Positions 34,901 through 46,009 of a stretch of DNA of 64,000 nucleotides are shown here, one piece after another. Both the position numbers and the translations under genes were made by a program. The stretch spans positions 15,345,771 to 15,409,770 of the forward strand of contig OZ025258.1 in the NCBI GenBank assembly GCA_964019135.1. Direction: 5' to 3'. Numbering within the stretch: the first letter of the stretch is position 1; the number at the start of each line of letters is the position of its first letter. The notes under the pieces are model-generated. The model saw only the letters and a list, made by a program, of their open reading frames with translations. It searched no databases and had not been told where the DNA came from. The DNA comes from Arenicola marina (lineage: Eukaryota > Annelida > Polychaeta > Arenicolidae).

Positions 34901-37900
34901 GGGCCAATGCCGCATACTGTACCGGGCCAATGCCGCATACTGTACCGGGCCAATGCCGCATAATGTACCGAGCCAATGCCGCATACTGTACCGGGCCAAT
35001 GCCGCATACTGTACTGGGCCAATGCCGCATGCTGTACCGGGCCAATGCCGCATACTGTACCGGGCCAATGCCGCATACTGTACCGGGCCAATGCCGCATA
35101 CGGTACGGGGCCAATGCCGCATAATGTACCGGGCAAATGCCGCATACTGTACCGGGCCAATGCCGCATACCGTACGGGCCAATGCCGCATAGTGTACCGG
35201 GCCAATGCCGCATACTGTACCGGGCCAATGCCGCATACTGTCCCGGGCCAATGCCGCATACTGTACCAGGCCAATGCCGCATACTGTACCGGGCCAATTC
35301 TGCATACTGTACCGGGCCAATGCCGCATACTGTACCGGGCCAATGCCGCAAAATGTACCGGGCCAATGCCGCATACTGTACCGGGCCAATTCCGCATACT
35401 GTACCGGGCCAATGCCGCATACTGTACCGGGCCAATGCCGCATACTGTACCGGGCCAATGCCGCATAATGTACCGGGCCAATGCCGCATACTGTACCGGG
35501 CCAATGCCGCATACTGTACCGGACCAATGCCGCATACTGTACCGGGCCAATGCCGCATAATGTACCGGGCCAATGCCGCATACTGTACAGGGCCAAGGCC
35601 GCATACTGTACCGGGCCAATGCCGCATACTGTACCGGGCCAATGCCGCATACTGTACCGGGCCAGTGCCGCATAATGTACCGGGCCAATGCCGCATACTG
35701 TACCGGGCCAATGCCGCATACTGTACTGGGCCAATGCCGCATGCTGTACCGGGCCAATGCCGCATACTGTACCGGGCCAATGCCGCATACTGTACCGGGC
35801 CAATGCCGCATACGGTACGGGGCCAATGCCGCATAATGTACCGGGCAAATGCCGCATACTGTACCGGACCAATGCCGCATACCGTACGGGCCAATGCCGC
35901 ATAGTGTACCGGGCCAATGCCGCATACTGTACCGGGCCAATGCCGCATACTGTCCCGGGCCAATGCCGCATACTGTACCGGGCCAATGCCGCATACTGTA
36001 CCGGGCCAATTCTGCATACTGTACCGGGCCAATGCCGCATACTGTACCGGGCCAATGCCGCAAAATGTACCGGGCCAATGCCGCATACTGTACCGGGCCA
36101 ATGCCGCATACTGTACCGGGCCAATGCCGCATAATGTACCGGGCCAATGCCGCATACTGTACCGGGCCAATGCCGCATACTGTACCGGACCAATGCCGCN
36201 NNNNNNNNNNNNNNNNNNNNNNNNNNNNNNNNNNNNNNNNNNNNNNNNNNNNNNNNNNNNNNNNNNNNNNNNNNNNNNNNNNNNNNNNNNNNNNNNNNNN
36301 NNNNNNNNNNNNNNNNNNNNNNNNNNNNNNNNNNNNNNNNNNNNNNNNNNNNNNNNNNNNNNNNNNNNNNNNNNNNNNNNNNNNNNNNNNNNNNNNNNNC
36401 TGACTTTCATAAAACTTTTGCTTTTGGAAGCTAACGTAACTGTTAGTTTATAAAATCCCATCCAAGTTCTCAAAAAGAACAAGACAGTGTGGTTTTACAA
36501 ATTTCGAAATATCTTAAACATTTCAAGCCAACGTATCTTACCCAAAGCTAATCACGTGCGGTCAAATAACGGATCGCTGATATCACAACAGCTTGGAAAT
36601 ACACGTACATGTACTAGCTCGGTTCTCTTTCCTCCAAAGAGTAGTTGGTTAAGCAGGCTGAGTGAGGTGCGAGTCAACAAGTCGTGGGTGCGAACCTTGG
36701 AACCTGCATTTGGGGCAAGTCTCACCCAGTCATTGTCCCGGGAAGTTACTTGCACAAAGTGGCCTAAAACACCAACTCGTCTGGCGCAGTCAATACTTGT
36801 GGCATAGCTGAATCCCCCTCCCCCCCCCCCCCCCCAAAGGGCCACCTCGATAGCAAAGTTGGTTAGAGCGCTCGCACTGAGTGCTCTGGTCACCTGAGAG
36901 CCTAACGGCACGTGGATCGGTGGTTCGAGCCCCGCTGTGGTCATGTCTGTGTGGTCGCAGGATAAAGATCCCATGTCCTTCGTCGCAAAGAGTAGGGGGT
37001 TACCCCCGGGGGACATGGCTCCACTCTTCCTTCCTTCTCCCATTGACGCGATATGACCAGGATTGGTTAGAGCTTCCTGAATATAGATGTACCACCACCA
37101 GCCAATCCCCCCTCCCAAGCCCCGACCAAACTCAATCATGACTTTTTTTTATCCGTGGCGTAGGCCTAGTTGAAATTTGGTCACAATGCAACCAATAATT
37201 GTTTGCACTATAGTGTTAACGCTTTCACTTTGAATGCGTCCGACGACTGATGACCGGTGTCGATAATAAGGTTAATATGGATATCGAAATCCCACTCGGA
37301 CACGGACTCTTGACGCCCGAATCCGGGTATTCAGCCGGTAGTCAGCCGTCAGGGATCCAACCGTGCAGGATCAATACAGAGCCTGCGGAGAGGGGGGGGG
37401 GGGGAGGAGGGGGGAGGAAGTGGTGGGGAGGAGGAGGAGGAGGAGGGGGGAGCGTTTCTGTGGAACCCACTCTTATAGGGTGTCGAAGCGAAGCAAGCAT
37501 TAATCAAATCAATCACCCGCTATAGTGTCGGCTTCGCTCACAACGCGGCGCCACTTTGATCTGCATGGGGTATGTGGTCAATTTTGTCGCCGTTGGATTT
37601 CGTTGCGTGTTACGGGTGTTTGGGGCGATGGGGGTGATGAGGGAGGTGTGTGGGCGGGTGGCAGGGGGTGGGGTGTTTGGGGGGCGATGATTCTTCTAAC
37701 CGGAAGGGGGCTCAGCCGGGGGTAACTCTCACAGCGCCTCGCATTGGCGTTAATGTAATAAATCACTCTCAATCCTCCCGACAGCGCGGGACAGACAGTC
37801 GTCGTCAGGCGGCGCCACTCTTCGATCATCTGGCTACACTCGATTTTGCCGCCGTTGGCATTCCGACATATCACGAACGCTGCTGCCCGTTATTGCTGTC

Positions 37901-40455
37901 ATTGCCTGACATAGCCTACACGGTAGCGCTGCTCAATTCAACCCCATAGAGGGCGACCGACCCCCCCCCCACCCCCACCCCCCCCCAACCAGGTCAAACA
38001 GGAACGTATATTAAATAAACTCCATGATGTTAGGACGCTGGTAAACTGACAGTGACAGGCTGCCCTGATAAGGTCATGACGTCACGAGGAGAATGCGATA
38101 TTCAGCGATCAGGAAAGGACTTCTAGAGTCAGTCACTGGGCGAATGAATCTCATATCGAGGAATCGTATCATATGAGAAATCTAATACTACGCCCCAGGG
38201 TGTTAAGGTCATGTCCCAGGTCGGTTATTGGCTCTCGTACATTAATTTCAGGGTAAGCATTCCATCAAAATAGGGCATATACATTGGAAAAAATGCACGT
38301 AAAAGGAGTGTACATTGCAATGCATTTTGCAGCTATATCCATTCGCGGTACACTGCGCTGAGTGGCAGCACCCATGGAAAGTGATATATTCGCCTCCATA
38401 AGGGAGGAAATCATTCATATTTCTGGGGAAAACAAATTGTAAAACTATTCCTATTCGATGACGTCACACCAAAATTCATTCATCATTCTTGTTGGGAGCC
38501 TGAATCCACATCTCATATCATCAATTACAAAAATATGCACGTGCTTGTGGCATACCAGTCGGTTGCTTAGGAACGCCCATTGTGAGATGCATGGTATACG
38601 TCATCCCCCCAGGGATATGCATTATGGCAAGCCGAAGTGGGATTTATTTTGAATATTGATCTAGATGTATCCCATCGGCATAGCTGAAAATATGTACGCT
38701 CGCATGTTACGTAGCATTGATCCATATTTCTACGGAAAACAAATTGTAAAACTATTCCTACTTGATGACGTCACCCCAAAATTCATTCATCATTAATTTA
38801 ATTACACGTCAAAAGATAAATTTGGATGGATTGGCGTTTACGGCCACCTTCGTGACCACGTAGACAAAAACCGGACTGGGATAATCATAATGATGTGAAG
38901 ACACTTTAAAACAATCCCAGAATCGAGACCCAACTGGATGATCAAAACCGATCTGAAACTTAAACAAACTACGCTGCCAACTGAACTAGATGTTTCAATC
39001 CATATAAAAAATTAAAATTAAAATGTGACAGCATTATTAACCGCAATGACATTCGTATCTAGTCCAAGGAAATGTCATTAACGTTATCCTTTGAAGTATT
39101 CGGCTCTTGAGATTAAAGACTAAAACATACCCGAGAACAAAAATCAATATAACGTTAAATTACTTAACATTTTATTATCTGGTAAATATGATGTCATTAT
39201 CCTGTTAATTTGATTAGATTATATTTTTAATTTGGTGTAAATTGTATTATCGTATTTTACGATACCGTATACTGTACTTAACTTATCATCTGTTTCAATC
39301 GATTCTCTTATTCAAACGTTGGTGAGATGGGGGGTGGTGACTGTGGTGATGGGGGTGGGGTGTGGGTGGCGCTGGGGGTCAATGACTGTGGTGGTGGTGA
39401 TGGTGGTGGGTTATGGGTGGCGCTGGGGGTCAGTAATGGTGGTGGTGGTGAGGGTGGGGGGGGGGGGGTCAGTGACGGCGCAGGTGACCTGCAGGTGGCG
39501 CTATTGGCACTACTTACTTTGAGAGCGATATCCCCCCCGTCCGGTTGATCGCCGTCTCGTGGTGAATAACAATATCATCCCAGGCGACGTCCAGGAAGCG
39601 CAAGATGGCTTCCATCTGAGGTCTTGGGTGGAGCACGAGTTGCTCATAATACACGGGCAGGCAGCGCTCCCGGCCCACGCGGCGGCACTCATCATGCATG
39701 TTAGTAATAGCGCGGTTCCAATCCTTCAGACACCCCTTATGGGTCTTCACATCGAACCCCTTGATGGTCACGTGACGGGTGATGATGGAGTGGCACGTGG
39801 CCCGGCCATCGCGCACCATGAAGATGAATTTCGACATGGGGAAGAGGCTGTTTATCTTGGCCATGGAGCGCAGCGTGAAGGGGTCTTTGTTGCAGAGGCG
39901 CGGCGCCATCTCGCCGTGGCGGGCGATGATGGTGAGGATGTAGGCGGCCAGGGCGTCGTCCAGGATATCCTGGGTGATGTGGGCCTCCTCCAGGCGCTGC
40001 ATCTCCTTCTCGGACTTGGCCATGCCCACGTGCATGGAGAGGATCCGCGGCACGACCCGCGTCTCCTCCCCGCACCGGACGTCCGGGTGGGCGTCCAGCA
40101 TGGCCCGCATCAGGGTCGTGCCGCTCCGGGGGATGCCGCCCACCCAGATGAGCGGGGTGTCCCGCCGATACGTCACCATCTCCTCGCCCTCGTAGTTGTA
40201 GTTGGCGTGCACGTTACGCATGAGCAGCGGCGGCGCCCCCGGTTGCCCGGGACCTGTGTCACTCCCCCCGGCGGCGGCGGCGCCTCCCGCGGCCTCTCGC
40301 CGCCCCAGGCGGTACCCCGGCATGGCGGCCTCCTCGGCGTCCAGTTGACCTGGCGTCCGCAGCTGGCTCACCACGTAGGTGGCCGCCACGCAGCCCAGCA
40401 GCAGCGCCACGTAGCGGACGCGACTGGCGCCCCGACACAACCGCATCTTCACCAT
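25614..40455 (-). CDS. TPST: Protein-tyrosine sulfotransferase, two coding exons (gene overview)
   Basis: The product transfers sulfate from PAPS to tyrosines of secreted and membrane proteins in the trans-Golgi lumen. Exons 40455-39518 (938 nt) and 25998-25614 (385 nt) join in phase 2 to give 440 residues (vertebrate TPSTs are ~370). Visible parts: type II signal anchor at ~15-32; a Gly/Ala/Pro-rich stem to ~80; 5'-phosphosulfate loop GGIPRSGTTL (R110); GEETRVVPR with the presumed base E131; LCNKDPF with K190; 3'-phosphate loop FMVRDGRATCHSI; VYYEQLVLHPR; and, across the intron, LSNKELSTDQ with S317. The spacing of R110, E131, K190 and S317 equals that of the human TPST2 active-site residues as I recall them, which supports the exon junction. 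The C-terminal ~55 residues are a Pro/Ala/Gly-rich tail unlike vertebrate TPSTs. The single intron between these exons is about 13.5 kb. Confidence 0.93.
26006..26092. repeat. (GA)n microsatellites upstream of TPST exon 2
   Basis: (GA)n at 26006-26030 and again at ~26077-26092; on the sense strand these are (CT)n tracts forming the pyrimidine tract of the exon 2 acceptor. Confidence 0.85.
26330..27039. other. TPST intron, no feature
   Basis: Single-copy-looking intronic sequence between the exon 2-bracketing repeat and a SINE. Nothing recognised. Confidence 0.5.
27040..27296 (-). mobile_element. SINE family A, near full length
   Basis: Complete tail, body, B box and A box. Lies in the TPST intron about 1 kb upstream of exon 2, in the same transcriptional sense as TPST. 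Confidence 0.85.
27399..28460. repeat. 712-bp direct tandem duplication
   Basis: The unique sequence ACCCATCCCGAAACCACTCC onward (27399) recurs nearly identically at 28111, together with the first part of the minisatellite. Near-identity suggests a very recent duplication or an assembly duplication. Confidence 0.88.
27690..34425. repeat. Giant 35-bp minisatellite with ~1-kb higher-order repeats, TPST intron
   Basis: Around 190 units of CCCTAGCTGCCACCACCCTC plus CCATCACCCCCGGAG. A rare variant (CCCGGATCCC) recurs at ~30256, 31282, 32380, 33267 and 34363, spacing 0.89-1.10 kb, and neighbouring variants keep the same order, showing higher-order repetition. One strand is strongly C-rich. Early units (27.7-29.1 kb) are a shorter CACATCACCTCA variant. 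Confidence 0.95.
34432..34740 (-). pseudogene. PNMA/gag-like retroelement fragment in TPST intron
   Basis: The minus strand encodes about 100 residues, VRKLRLLSRNKAL then GEVDFPTWR, followed by AGQVFDLLEKIYGHVEDGQDLL. This pattern (KLRxFSG...GEV.F..W...L.. IYG.V..GE.LL) is typical of PNMA-type and Ty3/gypsy gag N-terminal domains. The frame runs into the 27.7-34.4 kb minisatellite right after GDKES, so the domain is cut off. The other boundary is ~90 bp from the next minisatellite. No protease or reverse transcriptase is nearby. Sense relative to TPST. Confidence 0.5.
34828..36199. repeat. 23-bp minisatellite ending in an assembly gap, TPST intron
   Basis: About 60 units of CCGGGCCAATGCCGCATACTGTA on plus. 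Variant order repeats with an offset of 712 bp (compare 35031 and 35743). It runs into the N gap at 36200, so its true length is unknown. Some units contain CCAAT. Confidence 0.95.
36200..36399. other. Assembly gap (200 N)
   Basis: Exactly 200 undetermined bases at the edge of the 23-bp array, probably a nominal gap size. Confidence 0.99.
36640..36785 (+). mobile_element. SINE family B copy, plus orientation
   Basis: The head is decayed (AGTTGGTTAAGCAGGCTGAG), the body has CCGGGAAGTTACTTGCAC, and the tail GTGGCCTAAAACACCAACTC matches the 20.8 kb copy. It lies in the TPST intron just after the assembly gap and next to a family-A copy. Confidence 0.6.
36838..37112 (+). mobile_element. SINE family A, near full length, plus orientation
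   Basis: The head (CTCGATAGCAAAGTTGGTTAGAGC) comes first on the plus strand and the tail ends ATATAGATGTACCACC. The A box is slightly mutated. It lies in the TPST intron, antisense to the gene. Confidence 0.85.
37113..38419. other. TPST intron with a degenerate duplicated segment
   Basis: Contains a G-rich run (37389-37452) and two related segments (37545-37600 and 37808-37862), each with GGCGGCGCCACT...TTTTG(T/C)CGCCGTTGG. Otherwise unrecognised. Confidence 0.45.
38420..38797. repeat. Dispersed direct repeat with a TGACGTCA site
   Basis: About 70 bp (GGAAAACAAATTGTAAAACT..., then GATGACGTCAC and AAAATTCATTCATCATT) occurs at 38420-38487 and 38727-38795. Upstream of the TPST exon 1 donor, within its intron. 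Confidence 0.8.
39320..39478. repeat. GTG-rich tandem repeat near the TPST exon 1 donor
   Basis: Three units of ~55 bp with GGTGGTGGTGATGG and GCGCTGGGGGTCA. About 40 bp beyond the donor at 39517. On the sense strand units hold TCACTGACC/TTACTGACC, not a donor motif. Confidence 0.75.
39518..40455 (-). CDS. TPST: TPST coding exon 1 (signal anchor and most of catalytic domain)
   Basis: Residues 1-313. I chose ATG at 40455 (MVKMRLCRG) because a CTGCGACAG acceptor directly precedes it and vertebrate TPSTs also begin MV. An in-frame ATG at 40476 would then lie in the upstream intron. The exon carries both PAPS-binding loops and ends CTCAAA|GTAAGT. The NRT sequon near the end could be N-glycosylated. 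GC content is much higher than in the flanks, as expected for coding DNA here. Confidence 0.94.
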
Positions 40456-40521
40456 CTGTCGCAGGAGAATGTGCATAAATATTAAATAACTTTAATCAAG
40501 TTAATGACTAAAATTCAGTTT

Positions 40522-40800
40522 AAAAATTATTTTTACGACATGGCAGACATTATTTATTAATTAAATGTGTGAAAATAAAATAACGAAGTAAACGTTAAAC
40601 AAGTGTTTTACGACATGGCAAACCTTATTAATTAGTTAAATGTGTGAAAATAAAATAACGAAGTAAACGTTAAACAATTGTTTTTACGACATGGCAAACA
40701 TTATTAATTAATAAAATTTGTGGAAATAAAATAACGAAGTAAACGTAGAACTATTTTTTACGACATGGCAGACATTATTAATTAATTATAATTGTGAAAA
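40522..40800. repeat. ~85-bp tandem repeat upstream of TPST exon 1
   Basis: About three and a half units of TTTTACGACATGGCAGACAT plus TATTAATTAATTAAATGTGTG and AAATAACGAAGTAAACG. AT-rich. It probably lies in the 5' UTR intron implied by the acceptor before the ATG. Confidence 0.85.
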
Positions 40801-40920
40801 CAAAGTATTTTTGTTTTAACAATTTCCCAAAGTCTGTGAGACAATATGTGCAGAATATAAAAATCACGAGAGGAATAAACAGGCGAAAGGTCTAAAGCAG
40901 ATCTCACAGCCACAGGTCGT

Positions 40921-41166
40921 ATGGCTCAAACGTGGGAAGCTGAGTCCGCAGCTTCAAAGGTTATGCGCCGGCAAGACACGGGGAAGGGTCAACAGAAAAA
41001 GAAAGCCGGTCCCCAGGGATCTCTGCCGGCCCCGGCAGATCTGCAGAAAGCCGAGGCCTGTTTTATCCAGCGCAATTTGAGAAGATTTTCACGACAGGCG
41101 GCGCTAGCCCAGACACGTGGCTCTGAGGACGAAGGGCTGGTGAACCGACGCCGGCGAGAGTCGTGA
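40921..41166 (+). CDS. Small ORF with an IQ-like motif, doubtful
   Basis: 81 codons starting about 465 bp from the TPST ATG and in the opposite direction. The product is basic, with KKK and RRRR clusters, and contains CFIQRNLRRFSRQA, which fits the IQxxxRxxxxR calmodulin-binding pattern. The frame is open for 14 codons before the ATG, and a CACAG acceptor-like site lies just upstream, so it could be an exon rather than a whole gene. No second exon was found; a chance ORF is quite possible. Confidence 0.28.
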   Translation: MAQTWEAESAASKVMRRQDTGKGQQKKKAGPQGSLPAPADLQKAEACFIQRNLRRFSRQAALAQTRGSEDEGLVNRRRRES

Positions 41167-42689
41167 CGAGAGTCGTCACGAGAGCTATGTGATAGGATTA
41201 AAGGCGGGGATTGGAAAGTGGGATCCAGGCCTGCGGTAGTCCCATGGTACATTGTTGGCTTCACACAATCATGTGCGGAGCAACAACTGTCTCACATGGC
41301 ACTTTTAGGCCTTTTAGTACCTAGATCAAAATGGACAGTTGAATTCCAGCACTTCAGCATCATCCACTTATCATTCTAACATAACGGGGATTAACATTAT
41401 TGTCCATTATTAACTGCATGTCTCTAGGAATTGAACTTGCAAATTACCCTAACTTTAAAGGTAAAGACGAAAGTTTGATCACTTAGTTAATAAGTGGGTC
41501 TTGTGCCGGTCAATAATTCTTGAGAAAGCTGCTTAAACAACAATTTTTCACCTACATAATGAGTTTCTAAAACTCCTGGAGATATTTCTCGGACACATTA
41601 GCTGATTGTGTGAATGTAAACTATTTACGAAATACATGTGTTATCATATTGAAAAAAGACAACAACAAAACCCGACAGCGATGCCCGAACGTTGATGATG
41701 TAGTACACGAGTGCAGTCACGATTCGCTGTCAACAAGGCATACAAACTGACTTGATCGTCGCCTATAGTAGTGTACGTTGGTCAACAGTATGCAACATTA
41801 ATAGCTACACGGCTAGAACAGGGCACATATCGCAAAGGCCGCATGAGAAAAACACAGTGCCGTAGACATCCGCATTGAAATATTTGCATGGAAGTAATAT
41901 TGAATTATTTACGACACAACTGGCCGCATAAATAGGCAGGCAAGGCACTGTTTGCCATGGCATGGCAGGCATCCGGAAGTAAAAACAACCTACCTTCTGT
42001 AGAGGTCACTTATTTAAGTTTTAATATAACATTATTATCCTCAGAAGAGTCTGAAATACGCCAATGCAGGCGACAGAAATGCTCTCCACGTCGGCAGATG
42101 ACAGGCGATTAAATGCCAACGCCTCTTTGAAACCGCGGATCCAAGTCATGGACTGAACGCCGAAATATTATGGCCAAATGCAGTTGCTGTCCTGTCCTGT
42201 CCTATCGTTGGCAATAACAGGCGACAACGCGATGCGGCATCGCCACCAAATATCAACCGTGCATCATTATTATCATCATTATATATAGACATATATACGG
42301 GAGTATAATTACAGGGGTACTACCAGCAGCTGCCTGTGTGGGACGAGCTATCAACTAGCTCGACAAACGACGACCTCGCGACCTTGCATCAGACCTGGTC
42401 TCCGCCACAGCGCCACCCACCCCCCCGACCCCATCCCCTCCTCTTCCACCCCCGGCCCTCATCCACCCATGGGATAAATATGTATATACGTACGACAGTC
42501 AGACAGACAGACAGACGCGACACGTGACAAGTGTTTACATGTTGTGCCTCACCACGTGGGTGCACAGGTGGCGCCGCTCCTCGGAGATGGAGAACTACTA
42601 AGTCTGCATTATGTCTATTTGATTGTAGTTCCAGGGACAATTCCCTGGTGGGGGGAGGCACTTTTATACACATCTGGTGGAGGGTAATA
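41167..42689. other. Upstream of TPST, no gene recognised
   Basis: Includes the dispersed repeat at 41545-41660. Short 5' UTR exons of TPST may lie here but none can be assigned. Confidence 0.4.
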
Positions 42690-43296
42690 CCTGAGTGAGC
42701 GGACATTTCTTGACCAATAAAGACCTGATGGAGCGGACAATTCTTGATCAATAAAGGCATGAAAGAGCGGACATTTCTTGATCAATAAAGACCTGATGGA
42801 GCGGACAATTCTTGATCAATCAAGGCCTGAGAAAGCAGACATTTCTTGATTAATAAAGGCATGAAAGAGCGGACATTTCTTGATAAATAAAGGTCTGAGA
42901 GGGCGGACATTTCTTGATCAATAAAGGCATGAAAGAGCGGACATTTCTTGATCAATAAAGGCCTGAGAGAGCGGACATTTCTTGATCAATAAAGGCACGA
43001 AAGAGCGGACATTTCTTGATCAATAAAAGCCTGAGAGAGCGGACATTTCTTGATCAATAAAGGCCGGAGAGAGCGGACATTTCTTGATTAATAAAGGCAT
43101 GAAGGAGCGGACATTTCCTGATCAATAAAGGCCTGAGAGAGCGGACATTTCTTGATCAATAAAGGCCTGAGAGAGCGGACATTTCTTGATTAATAAAGGC
43201 ATGAAAGAGCGGACATTTCTTGATCAATAAAGGCATGAAAGAGCGGACATTTCTTGATCAATAAAGGCCTGAGAGAGCGGACATTTCTTGATTAAC
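42690..43296. repeat. 34-bp minisatellite with an AATAAA in each unit
   Basis: About 17 units of GAGCGGACATTTCTTGATCA followed by ATAAAGGCCTGAGA. Nearly every unit carries CAATAAAG, the polyadenylation hexamer on plus. Confidence 0.9.
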
Positions 43297-43660
43297 GATA
43301 AATATATCCTTATATAGAAAGTCGCATATTTTCATTAAAAAAACATCCATCAGAACTATATATTCATAAAATTACCCAACAGAACTGATATTACACACCA
43401 GTAAACGAGCACCAGGGGAGTACTTGTGAGTTCTGGTGTCATCCTGGGGGCTCACAAGTGTCAGTAGAGCATGTTTGCCCGGAATTATTTTTTTAACCAA
43501 GTGGGTCTGCATGAAAATCCGACGTAGACCGCACTTTCGACTTTCGATCAGTACCAGTATTGATCGGTATTCACACGTTTTTTTTACTACTAGTCCTCAA
43601 TATTTGCCAGTATCTTAACTATTATAAATACTTGATACCAGTTACATGTATATATACTGA

Positions 43661-44932
43661 TGGTGTCAAGGCAAGTGGCGGTGACCGCCTGTAATTATTC
43701 ATCACATTTTGACCGCCTGGTGCCGCCAAATGTCGTGGTTTTAATTAACTACGACACGTCGTATTTTAGAATAATGGCTGATTCAAATCGTAATGTAGCT
43801 CACCTACAATATTTTGAGTGTCGATTTGTGACGTCACTGCCTCAATACACAATAATTGTCCATCACTGCAGCCGACGGTCCATACAGAAATCTCATTCGA
43901 CATGTAGATCATGTAAACGACACGATATTTTGTCACAATTATTGGTCTGTTACCAAATAACCATTCCCAGAAGGAGACTTCGCAGCCGTAAGGTGTGAAA
44001 TAGCCAGGAGTTTGTGAACGTGTAAGCACAGATGCTTACAGGACCCTCTAGCACACTAATGTCTGTCATTTGCATTCACGGTATATATGGCATATATGTT
44101 TTAAAAAATCGGCAGGCCTTTTCAACGTGTGGACACTGCATAACGTGCAACCATGGTAGCTAAACCACTGGTCAGCCACCGTGCAAGCACTGTAGCGACG
44201 CCACTGGTATGCCACAGAAACTGAAAGGCAACATATATATATATAGGGGTCTGGAAGGGGTAAATGGTGACACATGCTTATTTAAAAATTGACACTTGAC
44301 ATTGTCCCCCAACTTCCGACACTGAGGATCTAAAAAACCGACATCGACACAGATTTTTGACAAACGACTCTGAACTTAGCCAAAAAGCGACGCGGAACGT
44401 CGTGAAATATCGACATTCGACACTGAGAAGTTAAGAAAATCGACACCGGACACTGGACCCCCCCCCGCCCCCACCCCTTCCAGACCCCTAAAATCTAGTT
44501 ACAAATCTCGCGGCATGGTGACGAGATCACGCGAGACTTCGAACTCGCTGCCAGAGCCATGGCCCAATGCAGGTATACATACCGAGGGATTCATATAGCT
44601 GACCAACAACATATGGTCCGGTCGACCCCCACTCTTATAGAGACGCCCACTGACTGCGTTGCCAGTAACAACCCGTCAACAGAATGAATGAACCAGTCAT
44701 AATCACCGCCATTGGACAGCGGGCGCGTGGTGGTGAGGGGAGGAAGGGAAGGCGCCCCTCCCCCCTCCCCCCCGCCCGCTCCCACCCCTGCCCGTCCACC
44801 CCCGGAAGAAAAAAAGATCCCGCGCGGCGAGTGCACGTGGTGTCAAGGCAAGTGGCGGTGACCACCTGTAATTATTCATCACATTTTGACCGCCTGGTGC
44901 CGCCACATGTCGTGGTTTAATTAACTAAGACA
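43661..44932. repeat. ~90-bp direct repeat, copies 1.18 kb apart
   Basis: TGGTGTCAAGGCAAGTGGCG through GTCGTGGTTTAATTAACTA occurs at 43661-43752 and 44838-44931 with few differences. No terminal repeats seen; possibly a small mobile element or a segmental duplication. Confidence 0.8.
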
Positions 44933-44934
44933 CC

Positions 44935-46005
44935 ACACCAGCCGGGACTGTCGGAAACCGAGTCAGGGCCAGACATTTTCTTATACATGTACCCGCACCT
45001 TTAATCGGTTTCTCCGTACGCCGTCCGCTGCTAGCCCGCTTTGTCGTCAGTCAAGCCATCCAATTATTTTGCCAAGTAGCTGGAGGCAAAACAAGTCCCA
45101 CAACAACGATAATAAGTCCTTGCCCGATTGACTTGATCACAACCCAGAAAAGTAAAACAGTTTATTATCAGCGCCAATTTTTTGTCACATAAATGCTATT
45201 TCTAGCCTTTAAAACCCTCTGCGTATAAGCGTATTTTCCACCGACGCTCCACTTGCGTAGGGAGGGCGGGATGCGGGAAGGGCGAGTAGGGAAGGGGGCA
45301 GTGGTAGGGGAGGTGTGACCTCGAGTCATGAACAGTTTGGGGAATCGGGTAGGGGGTGGGGGCGGGGGCGGAAGGGCGGGCAGGCGGGGGTGTGATGTAC
45401 GCCCCGACGACCTTTGCCTTAGGCCAGGCGGCAAATTTCGCCGTTCATTGTTCGGTGATTGGCTGGCCAATCTAGCGAATTGCAGGTCGTTACGTCCGTT
45501 TCCGCAGCGGGGGCAATCCGCTGACAGCCAAATTACAGCTGCTGCCACTCGGCGGCGGCTAAGTTTGGATGCGGGCGTGATGTGTGGGCGGGGGTGGGAG
45601 GGGGAGGCAAGGAAGGGGGGGGGGCAAGGAAGAGGGGGGAAAGGGGGGGGGGGGGGGCGGTTGGACCCACAGGTCTCGGTCATGCCGGGGAATGAATGGT
45701 TGTTAGTGTGTGTAAGGGGATGATATATATACATGTACATGATATATATGTATATATATATAGGTATTTGTATGGTGCCAATAGAGCAATTTTAGCCATG
45801 GAACACATGGGTTTTAAGTGTAGGAGTACTCTCTCGAATCCATCGGCGTCAACCGTCGGCATCAACGAGTGCCTGAAGGACTCACCATGCGGAAGTGCCC
45901 CCCCCCCCCCCGCGCTCCCCAGCCCTTCAATTCGTCACTGTATCACCCACCCACACACATAAAAAAACATAAAAAGATATATTTCGAAATGGGACAAACG
46001 GACCA
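44935..46005. other. No gene recognised; G-rich blocks
   Basis: G-rich stretches (45345-45385, 45590-45660), AT microsatellite (45722-45765) and a C-run (45899-45912). The open frames are compositionally biased. Confidence 0.45.
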
Positions 46006-46009
46006 ATGA

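Noticed and set aside
34745..36193. Very long minus-strand ORFs (up to ~480 codons) with repeated GTVCGIGPVQYAALARY
   Set aside because: They are translations of the 23-bp minisatellite. Every strand and frame is open because the unit lacks stops. No codon bias or family supports a protein.
39559..40485. 308-codon plus-strand ORF opposite TPST exon 1
   Set aside because: Antisense shadow of a GC-rich coding exon; the minus frame matches TPST throughout.
42540..42600. Exon-like stretch on minus ending CACGTG|GTGAGG, possibly a TPST 5' exon
   Set aside because: Upstream acceptors are poor and nothing links it to TPST.
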